Shown: piece after piece, positions 45,197 to 54,202 of the stretch | Layout: each line of letters starts with the position of its first letter | Numbering within the stretch: position 1 is the first letter of the stretch | NCBI RefSeq assembly: GCF_902499075.1 | Contig: NZ_CABVPP010000003.1 | Span: forward strand, 1 to 64,000 | From: Burkholderia pseudomultivorans | GTDB lineage: Bacteria > Pseudomonadota > Gammaproteobacteria > Burkholderiales > Burkholderiaceae | DNA: 64,000 nucleotides | Reading direction: 5' to 3' | The notes under the pieces: generated by a model | Seen by the model: the letters and a program-made list of their open reading frames with translations, nothing else | The model's database searches: none | What the model was told of the DNA's origin: nothing | Translations under genes and position numbers: made by a program

Positions 45197-45790
45197 ATGC
45201 CCGAATCCAACCTGTCCTTCTTCGGCCGGCTGTCGCTTGCCGTCGGGACCTTCTTCTCCGTGCTCGGCAATCGCGAATTCGCCGCCGGCGTGCTGCGCGT
45301 GCGCGACGGCGTCCCGGCTCCGGTCGCGCCGACGCCGGCTGCCGCACCCGCACCGCAACCCGCGCCTGCGCCTGCGCCCGTCAAGGCTCCTGCGCCGGAA
45401 CTGCGCGAAGCGAGCCCGCAGGCTGCGCTGCAGTTGCTCGGCCTGCTGCAGCGCGATGCGCGCTTCATCGATTTCGTCGAGGAAGACATCGCGGGTTACG
45501 CGGACGCCGATATCGGCGCGGCCGCGCGCCTCGTGCACGACGGCTGCCGCGCCGCGCTGCGCGAGCACTTCACGATCGTGCCGGTGCGCGACGAGGCGGA
45601 AGGCAGCCGCGTGACGCTGCCGGCCGGCTTCGACGCGACGGCCGTGCGCGTGACCGGCAACGTGGTCGGTTCGGCGCCGTTTACGGGCACGATCAGCCAT
45701 CGCGGCTGGCGCGTCGCCGACGTGCGCCTGCCGAAGCTGACGGGCAGCCATGACGCATCGGTGGTCGCACCGGCGGAGGTGGAACTGTGA
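45197..45790 (+). CDS. DUF2760 family protein
   Basis: Protein of 197 aa from ATG 45197 with CAGGAG about 10 bases upstream. The N-terminus (MPESNLSFFGRLSLAVGTFFSVLGNREFAAGVLRV) is amphipathic or membrane-associating. A Pro/Ala-rich linker (about 40-75) follows, then the DUF2760 domain: ALQLLGLLQRDARFIDFVEEDIAGYADADIGAAARLVHDGCRAALREHF, ending SAPFTGTISHRGWRVADVRLPKL. Its stop overlaps the GTG of an Hsp70-like gene (GTGA), and a second Hsp70-like gene follows. DUF2760 is known mainly from this linkage; function unknown. Confidence 0.85.
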   Translation: MPESNLSFFGRLSLAVGTFFSVLGNREFAAGVLRVRDGVPAPVAPTPAAAPAPQPAPAPAPVKAPAPELREASPQAALQLLGLLQRDARFIDFVEEDIAGYADADIGAAARLVHDGCRAALREHFTIVPVRDEAEGSRVTLPAGFDATAVRVTGNVVGSAPFTGTISHRGWRVADVRLPKLTGSHDASVVAPAEVEL

Positions 45791-47628
45791 GCGATCCGCG
45801 CTATTCGATCGGTATCGACCTCGGTACCACCCACTGCGCGCTGTCGTACGTCGACAGCGCCGCGAGCGACGGCGAGACGATCGCGCAGCAGGTGCTGCCG
45901 ATCGCGCAGCTCACCGCGCCCGGCGCGCTGGAGTCGCGCGACCTGCTGCCGTCGTTTCTTTACCTGCCGCACCCGAGCGAGCTGACGCAGGGCGACCTGA
46001 CGCTGCCGTGGACGGCCTCGCGCGAGTTCGCGGTCGGCGAGATGGCGCGCAGCCGCGGCGCGGGCACGCCGATCCGCCTCGTGTCGAGCGCGAAGAGCTG
46101 GCTGTGCCATCCGGGCGTCGATCGCCGCGCGGCGATCCTGCCGAGCGACGCGCCGCCCGAGGTCGCGCGCGTGTCGCCGCTGGAAAGCTCGATCCGCTAC
46201 CTGACGCATCTGCGCGAGGCCTGGGATCACGCGCATCCGGACGCGCCGTTCGTCGAGCAGGACGTGACGGTCACGATTCCCGCGTCGTTCGACCCGGCCG
46301 CGCGCGAACTGACGGCCGAGGCCGCGCGCGCCGCCGGCTATTCGCGGATGACGCTGCTCGAAGAGCCGCAGGCCGCGCTCTACAGCTGGATCCAGAAGAG
46401 CGAAGGCGGCTGGCGCAAGCAGGTGAAGGTCGGCGACCTGATCCTGTGCGTCGACGTCGGCGGCGGCACGACCGACCTGTCGTTGATCGCGGTGGTCGAG
46501 CGCGACGGCAATCTCGAGCTGCATCGCGTGGCCGTCGGCGAGCACATCCTGCTCGGCGGCGACAACATGGACCTCGCGCTCGCGCACGTGGTCGCGCGCA
46601 AGCTCGCGCAGCAGGGCACGCAGGCCGATCCGTGGCAGTTGCGCGCACTCACGTATGCGTGCCGCGGCGCGAAGGAGACGCTGCTGTCCGACCCGACGAC
46701 CGACGCGGTGCCGCTGGTCGTGCCGAGCCGCGGCTCGAAGCTGATCGGCGGCTCGATCCGCACCGAGCTGACACGCGCGGAACTCACGCAGACGATCCTC
46801 GAAGGCTTCTTCCCGCAGGTCGACGCGGCCGCGCGCCCGGTCAGCCGCGCGCGTGTCGGTCTGACGCAGCTCGGCCTGCCGTATGCGCAGGACGCGGGCA
46901 TCACGCGCCATCTCGCGGCGTTCCTCGGCCGCCAGGTCGCGGCGCTCGACACGCTCGAAGGCGTGCAGCGCACGCTGCCGGCCGGCGCGACGTTCCTGCA
47001 TCCGACCGCGGTGCTGTTCAACGGCGGCGTGTTCAAGTCGACGCTGCTCACGCAGCGCGTGCTCGACACGCTCAACGGCTGGCTCGCCGCCGAAGGCGCG
47101 CCGCCCGCGCGCCTGCTCGAAGGCGCGGATCTCGATCTCGCGGTTGCGCGCGGCGCGGCGTACTACGGCTACGTGAAGCGCGGCCGCGGCGTGCGGATTC
47201 GCGGCGGCACGGCGCGTGCGTACTACGTGGCGATCGAATCGGCGATGCCCGCGGTGCCGGGGCTCGAACCGCCGGTGCAGGCGCTGTGCGTCGCACCGTT
47301 CGGGATGGAGGAGGGCTCGGATGCGGCGCTGCCGCCGCAGGAGTTCGGCCTCGTCGTCGGCGAGCCGGTGCAGTTCCGTTTCTTCGGTTCGTCGGTGCGC
47401 CGTCAGGATCAGGTCGGCACGCTGCTCGACTACTGGTCGCCGGAAGAGCTGCAGGAACTCGAGGAAATCCAGGCGACGCTGCCCGCCGAAGGGCGCACGG
47501 TCGGCGAGATCGTGCCCGTGAGGCTGCATGCGCGCGTGACCGAGGCCGGTACGCTGGAGCTCGAAGCGATCCCGAGCGGCACCGACGAGCGCTGGAAGGT
47601 CGAGTTCGACGTGCGCGGCACTGCCTGA
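45787..47628 (+). CDS. Non-canonical Hsp70 family ATPase (first of tandem pair)
   Basis: Protein of 613 aa from GTG 45787, overlapping the DUF2760 stop. The actin-like ATPase domain is intact: YSIGIDLGTTHCALSYVD (phosphate 1), VTVTIPASFDPAARELTAEAA, LLEEPQAALYSWI, LCVDVGGGTTDLSLIAV (phosphate 2) and LFNGGVFKS (adenosine). The C-terminal part (about 440-613) is beta-rich (FGLVVGEPVQFRFFG, RVTEAGTLELEAIP) and lacks a DnaK-type helical lid. No DnaJ or GrpE gene is close. It probably works with DUF2760 and the second Hsp70 as a specialised ATP-driven chaperone or scaffold. Confidence 0.87.
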   Translation: MSDPRYSIGIDLGTTHCALSYVDSAASDGETIAQQVLPIAQLTAPGALESRDLLPSFLYLPHPSELTQGDLTLPWTASREFAVGEMARSRGAGTPIRLVSSAKSWLCHPGVDRRAAILPSDAPPEVARVSPLESSIRYLTHLREAWDHAHPDAPFVEQDVTVTIPASFDPAARELTAEAARAAGYSRMTLLEEPQAALYSWIQKSEGGWRKQVKVGDLILCVDVGGGTTDLSLIAVVERDGNLELHRVAVGEHILLGGDNMDLALAHVVARKLAQQGTQADPWQLRALTYACRGAKETLLSDPTTDAVPLVVPSRGSKLIGGSIRTELTRAELTQTILEGFFPQVDAAARPVSRARVGLTQLGLPYAQDAGITRHLAAFLGRQVAALDTLEGVQRTLPAGATFLHPTAVLFNGGVFKSTLLTQRVLDTLNGWLAAEGAPPARLLEGADLDLAVARGAAYYGYVKRGRGVRIRGGTARAYYVAIESAMPAVPGLEPPVQALCVAPFGMEEGSDAALPPQEFGLVVGEPVQFRFFGSSVRRQDQVGTLLDYWSPEELQELEEIQATLPAEGRTVGEIVPVRLHARVTEAGTLELEAIPSGTDERWKVEFDVRGTA

Positions 47629-47633
47629 GTGCG

Positions 47634-50435
47634 ATGAAGCGCTATACGGTCGGTATCGACCTCGGCACCAGCAATACGGTCGTCGCGTATGTCGCGGCCG
47701 GCTCCGACGCGATCCGCGTGTTCGACGTCGAGCAGCTGGTCGGGCCCGGCGCGGTGGCCGCGCAGCCGCTGCTGCCGTCGGTCCGCTATCACCCGGCGCC
47801 GGGCGAGCTTGCGGCGGAGGCGCTGCGGCTGCCGTGGCAGGCGTCCGGCGCGCGCGACGCGGCGGGCGGCACGGCCGGCGGCCGTCGCGGTCCGGGCGAT
47901 CGCGACGGCGGCAACGGCAGTGCGCTGCCGCCCGTGATCGGCCGCTATGCGCGCACGCTCGGCGCGCAGGTGCCGGGGCGGCTCGTGACCAGCGCGAAAA
48001 GCTGGTTGTCGCACGCGTCGGTCGACCGGCTCGCACCGATCCTGCCGTGGGGCGCGGCCGACGGCGTCGACAAGGTGTCGCCGGTCGACGCAAGCGCGAG
48101 CTATCTCGCGCACGTGCGCGACGCATGGGACGCGCGCTTTCCCGATGCGCCGCTCGCGCAGCAGGACGTGATTCTCACGGTGCCCGCGTCGTTCGACGAC
48201 GGTGCGCGCGCACTGACGGTCGAGGCCGCGCGCCGCGCGCGGTTGCCCGCGCTGCGGCTGCTGGAGGAGCCGCAGGCCGCGTTCTACGACTGGCTGTACG
48301 GGCAGCGCGACGCGCTGCGCGACCGGTTCGCCGCGCCGCGGCGCGTGCTGATCTGCGACGTCGGCGGCGGCACGACCGATCTCACGCTCGTCGACGTCGC
48401 GCCCGGCGACGACGGCGAGCCGACTTTCACGCGCGTCGGCGTCGGCAATCACCTGATGCTCGGCGGCGACAACATGGATCTCGCGCTGGCGCGTCTCGTG
48501 GAACCGCGGCTGACCGAGCCCGGCGCGCGGCTGTCGGCCGCGAGCCTGTCGCAGCTCGTCGAGCGCTGCCGTGCGGCAAAGGAGCGCCTGCTCGGCGACG
48601 ATGCGCCGGCGTCCGTCACCGTCACGCTGCTTGGCGCGGGCAGCCGGCTCGTCGGCGGCGCGCGTTCGGCGGAGTTGACGCGGCGCGAAGTCGAGCAGAT
48701 CGTCGTCGATGGATTCTTTCCGCAGGTCGAGGCCGGCGAGCTGCCGCGCCGCGCGCGGGCCGCGATCGTCGAATTCGGGCTGCCGTATGCGAGCGACCCG
48801 GCCGTCACGCGGCACGTCGCGGCGTTTCTGAGCCGACACGCGGAAGGGCCGCTGCCCGACACGCTGCTGCTCAACGGCGGCGTGTTTCGCGCGCACGCGC
48901 TGGCCGGCCGTCTCGCGCAGACGCTCGGCGCGTGGCGCGGCGCGGCGCTCGACGTACTCCACAACGCGCATCCGGACGTGGCGGTCGCGCGGGGCGCGGT
49001 CGCCTACGGCCTCGCGCGCGCAGGCCATGCGCCGCGCATCGGCGGCGGCTCCGCGCGCAGCTACTTCCTCGTGCTCGGCGATGGCGACGGCGACGCGGCC
49101 GCGCGCGGCGTCTGCCTGCTGCCGCGCGGCGCGGAAGAGGGCCGCGAGATCCGCCTCGAAGATCGCACGTTCGCGCTGCAGCTCGGGCAGCCGGTGCGCT
49201 TCCACCTCGTGTCGACGGTGGCCGACACCGCGTATCGCCCCGGCGACCTCATCACGCTCGACGGCGGCGACTTCGTGCGGCTGCCGCCGATCGCGACCGT
49301 CGTCGACCGGCAGGCGGGCGGCGGCGCGCGCGAGACGCCGGTGAAGCTCACCGCGTCGCTGACGGAAGTCGGCACGCTCGAAATGCACTGCATCGCGACC
49401 GACGACGCGGCACGCCGCTGGCGGCTCGAATTCCAGTTGCGCGGCGATGCGCCGGCGCAGGACGACGAAGCCGCGCCCGCGCGACACCCGCGTGTCGATC
49501 AGGCGATCGAGCTGATCGACCGCTCGTTCGGCAGCCGCGCGGCGAACGTCACGCCGAAAGACACGCGCCGGCTGCGCGCGCAGCTCGAACAGGTGCTCGG
49601 CCCGCGCGACGAGTGGGACGTCGCGCTCGCGCGCGAACTGTTCGACGCGCTGCTCGCGCGTGCGCGTCGCCGGCGGCGTTCGGCCGATCATGAACGCGCG
49701 TGGCTGAACCTGGCCGGCTATTGCGTGCGCCCGGGCTTCGGCCATCCGCTCGACGCATGGCGCATCGAGCAACTGTGGCCGCTGTTCGACGACGGCATCC
49801 AGTATGTGAACGACGGGCAGGTCTGGTCCGAGTGGTGGACGCTGTGGCGGCGCGCAGCGGGCGGCCTCGACGACGACGCGCAGACGCAGGTGCGCGACGC
49901 GATCGCGTTCCTCGAACCGTCGCCCGACGACAAGCGCCGCAAGCTGCCGTTCGACCCGGACAAGGTCGGGCCGGCCGACATGACGCGATTGTCGGCGTCG
50001 CTCGAACGCTTGCCGGTCGAGCGCAAGATCGAGCTGGCCGAGCGCCTGATCGCGCAATTGCAGAAGCCGGCCGAGCGCGCGCTGTGCGCATGGGCGCTGG
50101 GACGCATCGGCGCGCGGCGCCCGTTCTACGGCAGCGCGCACACCGTGGTGCCGGCCGATGTCGCATGCGAATGGCTCGATGCGCTGTTCGCGCTCGACTG
50201 GAAGCAGGTCGAGCCGGCCGCGTTCGCGGCCGCGCAGATCGCGCGGATGACGGGCGACCGCTCGCGCGACCTGCCGGCCGACACGCGCGACGCGGTGATC
50301 CGCCGGCTGGGCGCGGCGAACGCGTCGCCGGCGTGGATCGACATGGTGCGCGAAGCGATCGCGTTCGACGAGGCCGACACCGTGCGCGTGTTCGGCGAGA
50401 CGCTGCCGGCCGGGTTGAAGCTGCTGGGGGATTGA
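47634..50435 (+). CDS. Non-canonical Hsp70 family ATPase with DUF3731-like C-terminal extension
   Basis: Protein of 933 aa starting 5 bases after the previous stop. An Hsp70-type ATPase domain (YTVGIDLGTSNTVVAYV, VILTVPASFDDGARALTVEAA, LICDVGGGTTDLTLVDV, LLNGGVFRAHAL) is interrupted near residue 80 by a Gly/Arg-rich insert. A beta-rich substrate-binding-like part follows (about 490-610). A long helical region (about 620-933, FGSRAANVTPKDTRRLRAQLEQVLGPRDEWDVALARELFDALL... to the C-terminus) resembles DUF3731. The paralogue upstream shares the same order of motifs but lacks the extension. Probably a heteromeric partner of the first Hsp70. Confidence 0.87.
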   Translation: MKRYTVGIDLGTSNTVVAYVAAGSDAIRVFDVEQLVGPGAVAAQPLLPSVRYHPAPGELAAEALRLPWQASGARDAAGGTAGGRRGPGDRDGGNGSALPPVIGRYARTLGAQVPGRLVTSAKSWLSHASVDRLAPILPWGAADGVDKVSPVDASASYLAHVRDAWDARFPDAPLAQQDVILTVPASFDDGARALTVEAARRARLPALRLLEEPQAAFYDWLYGQRDALRDRFAAPRRVLICDVGGGTTDLTLVDVAPGDDGEPTFTRVGVGNHLMLGGDNMDLALARLVEPRLTEPGARLSAASLSQLVERCRAAKERLLGDDAPASVTVTLLGAGSRLVGGARSAELTRREVEQIVVDGFFPQVEAGELPRRARAAIVEFGLPYASDPAVTRHVAAFLSRHAEGPLPDTLLLNGGVFRAHALAGRLAQTLGAWRGAALDVLHNAHPDVAVARGAVAYGLARAGHAPRIGGGSARSYFLVLGDGDGDAAARGVCLLPRGAEEGREIRLEDRTFALQLGQPVRFHLVSTVADTAYRPGDLITLDGGDFVRLPPIATVVDRQAGGGARETPVKLTASLTEVGTLEMHCIATDDAARRWRLEFQLRGDAPAQDDEAAPARHPRVDQAIELIDRSFGSRAANVTPKDTRRLRAQLEQVLGPRDEWDVALARELFDALLARARRRRRSADHERAWLNLAGYCVRPGFGHPLDAWRIEQLWPLFDDGIQYVNDGQVWSEWWTLWRRAAGGLDDDAQTQVRDAIAFLEPSPDDKRRKLPFDPDKVGPADMTRLSASLERLPVERKIELAERLIAQLQKPAERALCAWALGRIGARRPFYGSAHTVVPADVACEWLDALFALDWKQVEPAAFAAAQIARMTGDRSRDLPADTRDAVIRRLGAANASPAWIDMVREAIAFDEADTVRVFGETLPAGLKLLGD

Positions 50436-50529
50436 CGGGCGGCGAGCCGAGCGGGGTGGGTCGTTCGGATTCCTTGCAGTGACGCTGCGCGCCTTGTGGT
50501 GTGATTCCCGGCATCGTCACGATGGCAGA

Positions 50530-50560
50530 TTGCCTGCCGACGCGCGGCATCGGCAGGCAA
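50530..50560. terminator. Bidirectional terminator
   Basis: TTGCCTGCCGA (50530-50540) and TCGGCAGGCAA (50550-50560) form a perfect 11-bp stem with a 9-base loop between the convergent Hsp70 and ctlX genes. The terminal A/T pairs give a short T run on both strands. Confidence 0.7.
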
Positions 50561-50579
50561 GCGCTCGCGCAGGCCTGCG

Positions 50580-51584
50580 TCAGGCGTGAGTTGCGGGTTC
50601 GCGCTGCCGGTCGACCGACTCGACGAGCGTCGTGTTGCTCGCCTCCGGCGCGGCCGTGCGCCGCGCGAGGTGAATGCCTGCGAGCATGCAGCGCACCGAT
50701 CCGCCGGCCAGTTCGATCGTCGGCACGTCGAGCGGCAGCAGCCGCGCGGAACGCTCGATCGTCGCGCGCTGCTCGCGCGTCAGGCAATCGAACGCGCGCC
50801 GCGACAGCGCGAGCACGCGCCCGTCCCGCCCCGACAATTCCAGCGTATTACCCGCGAAATTTGCGATCTGCGCCGCATCGAGCGCGATCACCGTGCGGCC
50901 CGTCTCGGCCAGGCGGCGCGCGATCTCGTCGCGGCGACGGCCGTCCGCGATCAGGTCGAGGCCGACCATCGCGAACTCGGTCGCGACGCTCATCATCACG
51001 TTGGTGTGATAGATCGGCCGACCGTCGGCGTCGGCCGTATCGAAGCAGATCGGCTCGAAATTGAAATGCGTGCAGAAGCGTTCGAGCGCGACCGGATCGG
51101 CGCGGCGCGAACGCGCGGTGTAGGCGATCCGCGCGACGTGGTCGAGCACCATCGCGCCGGTGCCTTCGAGAAACACGTCGTCGTATTCGAGTCCCGAGTA
51201 GTCGATCACATCCTGCACGCGGTACTCGGCCTTCAGCATCTCGACGATATCGGCGCGCCGCTCGCGGCGGCGGTTCGGGCTGTGCATCGGATACAGCGCG
51301 ACGTGGCCGCCCGGATGCGTCGAGAACCAGTTGTTCGGGAATACGGAGTCGGGCGTGTCGCGCTCGCCGTGATCGTCGAACACGTGCACGCGCACGCCGG
51401 CGTCGGCGAGCGTCTGCGCGGCGGCGCTCACTTCGTCGCGTGCGGCCGCGGACACGTCGGATGCGCCGCCGGCCGACGCCGTGCGCTGGAATGCGTTGTC
51501 GGCCGCGGTCTGCGGGTTCGGCACGAAGCGGTGCGGCCGGATCATCACGACGGCGGCCGGTGCCTGGATCGATACGAGGTTCAT
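50580..51584 (-). CDS. ctlX: Citrulline hydrolase CtlX-like amidinotransferase-family enzyme
   Basis: Protein of 334 aa. AAVVMIRPHRFVPNPQTAADNAFQ, then DTPDSVFPNNWFSTHPGGHVALYPMHSPNRRRERR, then LEGTGAMVLDHVARIAYTARSRRAD, HTNVMMSVATEFAMVGLDLI and finally ELAGGSVRCMLAGIHL. The last block holds the catalytic Cys region of the guanidine-modifying superfamily; the NNWFSTH and HTNV blocks are typical of CtlX. The enzyme deiminates/hydrolyses citrulline towards ornithine. ATG at 51582-51584 lacks a good ribosome-binding site, so coupling to the upstream ornithine cyclodeaminase gene, 59 bases away, is likely. Confidence 0.82.
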   Translation of the reverse strand: MNLVSIQAPAAVVMIRPHRFVPNPQTAADNAFQRTASAGGASDVSAAARDEVSAAAQTLADAGVRVHVFDDHGERDTPDSVFPNNWFSTHPGGHVALYPMHSPNRRRERRADIVEMLKAEYRVQDVIDYSGLEYDDVFLEGTGAMVLDHVARIAYTARSRRADPVALERFCTHFNFEPICFDTADADGRPIYHTNVMMSVATEFAMVGLDLIADGRRRDEIARRLAETGRTVIALDAAQIANFAGNTLELSGRDGRVLALSRRAFDCLTREQRATIERSARLLPLDVPTIELAGGSVRCMLAGIHLARRTAAPEASNTTLVESVDRQREPATHA

Positions 51585-51643
51585 GAGGAGCGGGAGCGAA
51601 AGGCGAGGGGCCGGGCGGCGCGTGCCGCCCGGCATTCGGAGCA

Positions 51644-52723
51644 TCAGCGCGCGAACGCGGCGACGGCTTCGGCGACGAATGCCGCGTGGCCGTGCGCGAC
51701 CGCGGCCGGATCGTCGATCAGCGCGAACAGGTTCTTCGGATCGACGGCTGGCGGAATCAGCGCGATCTCGACGCCCGCGTTGTGCTGCTGCGCCAGCGCA
51801 TAGAGGTAGCGCAGCGCCGAGTAATCCTCGAGCGCGAAGCCGACCGAGTCGAACACCGTGATCTCGTCGGCGCGCTCGCGGCCGGTCGTTTCGTGCTGCA
51901 GCACGCGCCACAGTTCGGTCACCGGGAAATCGGCGGGCATCTGCTGGATCTCGCCCTCGATGCGCGACTGCGGTTCGAACTCGACGAATACGCGGCCCGC
52001 GCGCAGCACGTCCGCTTCCAGCTCGGTCTTGCCCGGGCAGTCGCCGCCGACCGCGTTCAGGTGCATGCCCGGCTCGATCATATCGGCCGTGACGATCGTC
52101 GCGTAGGCTTTGTCGGCCGTGACCGTCGTCACGATGTCGGCGCCGCGCACCGCTTCGGCGGTCGACGCGGCGCGCACGACGCGCAGCGCCGGATACGCGG
52201 CGAGGTTGCGCACCAGCTTGTCGGTCGCGCGCGGGTCGACGTCGAACACGCGGATTTCGTCGATACCGAGCAGCGTATGGAACGCGATCGCCTGGAACTC
52301 GCTCTGCGCGCCGTTGCCGATCAGCGCCATCGTGCGCGAGTCGGGCCGCGCGAGCGCCTGCGCGGCGAGCACCGAGGTCGCGGCCGTGCGCAGCGCGGTC
52401 GTCAACGTGAGTTCGGCGAGCAGCAGCGGGTAGCCGGTTTCGACTTCGGCGAGCGCGCCGAACGCCATCACCGTGTGCATTCCGCGCGCGGCGTTGATGG
52501 GGTGGCCGTTCACGTATTTGAACGCGAACAGCGACGCGTTCGCGACCGGCATCAGTTCGATCACGCCGTCGCGCGAGTGGCACGCGACGCGCGGCGACTT
52601 GTCGAAATCGGCCCAGTGCAGGTAGTCGGCACGCAGCGTGTCGACGAGCTGGCGCAGAAACGGCGTGACGCCGGTCTGCGCGATCAGTCGGGCGGTGGCG
52701 GGAACGTCGAGGAAGCGGGTCAT
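51644..52723 (-). CDS. Ornithine cyclodeaminase
   Basis: Protein of 359 aa from ATG at 52721-52723 (GGAGACAG upstream). The OCD/mu-crystallin family is clear: FKYVNGHPINAARGMHTVMAFGALAEVETGYPLLLAE (substrate Lys region), TAATSVLAAQALARPDSRTMALIGNGAQSEFQ (NAD-binding turn), IRVFDVDP, GMHLNAVGGDCPGKTEL and ITVFDSVGFALEDYSALRYLYALA (catalytic Asp). It converts ornithine to proline and ammonia with NAD. With CtlX downstream and an Lrp-type regulator divergent, this is a citrulline-ornithine-proline catabolic unit. Confidence 0.9.
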   Translation of the reverse strand: MTRFLDVPATARLIAQTGVTPFLRQLVDTLRADYLHWADFDKSPRVACHSRDGVIELMPVANASLFAFKYVNGHPINAARGMHTVMAFGALAEVETGYPLLLAELTLTTALRTAATSVLAAQALARPDSRTMALIGNGAQSEFQAIAFHTLLGIDEIRVFDVDPRATDKLVRNLAAYPALRVVRAASTAEAVRGADIVTTVTADKAYATIVTADMIEPGMHLNAVGGDCPGKTELEADVLRAGRVFVEFEPQSRIEGEIQQMPADFPVTELWRVLQHETTGRERADEITVFDSVGFALEDYSALRYLYALAQQHNAGVEIALIPPAVDPKNLFALIDDPAAVAHGHAAFVAEAVAAFAR

Positions 52724-52996
52724 GAGTCTGTCTCCATGGTTTTGCCGATAGCGCCGCTGCGCGGGCGCCGGCACGTCGAAACGCGTCGGCGCGGCCGGGG
52801 CAGCCGGTCGATGGAGACATTATTTCCGCGAGTGAAGCCAACAAATAGACAGCAAAAGTGGCAGATTTATCGATGGATTTGTCAAAATGCCGGTTCAGGA
52901 TGACAATCTGTTCATTCGCCACTGGCTGGAATGCGCGGCGTGCGGCACGCTTGCCGGCCCGTGCGCGCTCTGCACGTTCAACAGGAAGGTTCGCCC
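52724..52996. promoter_or_regulatory. Divergent promoter region of the ocd and lrp-type genes
   Basis: 273 bases. The segment 52825-52915 is A/T-richer and includes TTGTCA (52879-52884) and TGACAA (52901-52906), inverted half-sites 16 bases apart, as expected of an Lrp/AsnC target. The start-proximal AGGAAGG (52983-52989) is the ribosome-binding site of the regulator gene. Confidence 0.5.
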
Positions 52997-53428
52997 ATGA
53001 TTACGCTCGACGACGTCGACCGACAGCTCATTGCGCTGCTGCGCGACAACGCGCGGCTGCCGGTCGTCGCGCTGGCGAAGGCGCTGCGCGTCGCGCGCGC
53101 GACGGTGCAGAACCGGCTGACGCGGCTGGAGAAGAACGGCGTGATCGTCGGTTATACGGTGCGGCTGAAGCCCGCGGCCGACCGGCACCGGATCCGCGCA
53201 CTGATGTCGATCGCGGTGCAGGGCAATCGCGGTGCGGAAGTGGTGAAGGTGCTGCGCGGGCATCCGAACGTCGCGGCGATACACAGCACGAACGGGCGCT
53301 GGGATCTTGTTGCCGAACTGCACGCCGATTCGCTCGAGCATTTCGACCGCGTGCTCGGCGCGATCCGGTTGATCGACGGGATCGCGAATACGGAGACGAG
53401 TATTTTGTTGTCGACGCATAAGGCGTGA
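52997..53428 (+). CDS. Lrp/AsnC-family transcriptional regulator
   Basis: Protein of 143 aa. ITLDDVDRQLIALLRDNARLPVVALAKALRVARATVQNRLTRLEKNGVIVGYTVRLKP is the AsnC helix-turn-helix; the RAM effector domain follows (RALMSIAVQGNRGAEVVKVLRGHPNVAAIHSTNGRWDLVAELHADSLEHFDRVLGAIRLIDGIANTETSILLST). It is divergent from the ornithine cyclodeaminase-CtlX operon and is probably its ornithine- or arginine-responsive regulator. Confidence 0.9.
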   Translation: MITLDDVDRQLIALLRDNARLPVVALAKALRVARATVQNRLTRLEKNGVIVGYTVRLKPAADRHRIRALMSIAVQGNRGAEVVKVLRGHPNVAAIHSTNGRWDLVAELHADSLEHFDRVLGAIRLIDGIANTETSILLSTHKA

Positions 53429-53611
53429 GCGGCCAGTGCGTATGGTATGCGTCGTATGAATGTTCTGACGCGTATCGAGGCAGTCGGACGAGCGATGACG
53501 TGAAAAAGATTGCCGCCGCATCGGAAGTCCATGCGCTCACCCGCCAGCGACCGGCGCCGCATGAGCATGTTCCCCCACCCGACCGCAACGACAGACGACG
53601 CATCGCCCGCG

Positions 53612-54202
53612 CTACCGTCCTCCCGCCTCCGCAAACTCCGGCTCCCCGAGCGTCAGCATCAACCGGTTCGCCCATCCGAAGATCGCGACCGCATGCGACA
53701 GGTCGAGGATTTCCTCGTGCGTGAGCCCCTCGGCTTCGAGCGCCGCGATATCGTCCGCGCCGACCGCATCCGGCCGCTCGGTCAGCGCGATCGCATAGCG
53801 CACGATCGCGCGTTCGCGCGCCGTCGTGCCGGCCGTCGCCGGAGCGTCGAACACCTGCTCGATCGCGTCGGTGCGCTTCGCGAGTTGCGCGAAGCGCTGC
53901 GCATGCACGGACGCGCAGTACACGCAGCCGTTCACGCGCGACACCACCGTGCTCGCCAGTTCGCGCTCCGCGCGCGACAGCCCGCCGGGCCCGTACATGA
54001 TCGCGTTGAATACGCCCGAACGCTGCCGCAGGATCTCGGGCAGATGAACGAGCAGCAGATAGTAATCGGACGTCTTTGCCTGCGGATGGCTCGCGTCGAG
54101 CACCGCAAGCTGTTCGGGCGTCGCCGCGTCGAGCGGCACGGTGTCGAGCCACGCACGCCAGCCGAGCGTGTCGAACGTGAAGCCGTGAGCATGCGTCGTC
54201 AT
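53612..54202 (-). CDS. AhpD-like peroxidase-related protein (Avi_7169-like)
   Basis: Protein of 196 aa from ATG at 54200-54202, overlapping the upstream gene's stop (ATGA). The carboxymuconolactone-decarboxylase/AhpD fold has the redox motif CVYCASVHAQRF (CxxC plus His), preceded by GPGGLSRAERELASTVVSRVNG. The end DLSHAVAIFGWANRLMLTLGEPEFAEAGGR is typical of the peroxidase-related group. Alkylhydroperoxidase activity is known for the superfamily. It pairs with a second CMD protein next door; such pairs occur in uncharacterised catabolic loci. Confidence 0.83.
   Translation of the reverse strand: MTTHAHGFTFDTLGWRAWLDTVPLDAATPEQLAVLDASHPQAKTSDYYLLLVHLPEILRQRSGVFNAIMYGPGGLSRAERELASTVVSRVNGCVYCASVHAQRFAQLAKRTDAIEQVFDAPATAGTTARERAIVRYAIALTERPDAVGADDIAALEAEGLTHEEILDLSHAVAIFGWANRLMLTLGEPEFAEAGGR

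Noticed and set aside
47430-50141. 903-codon open frame antisense to the second Hsp70 gene
   Set aside because: Mirror frame of a gene with intact Hsp70 motifs; no recognisable domain.
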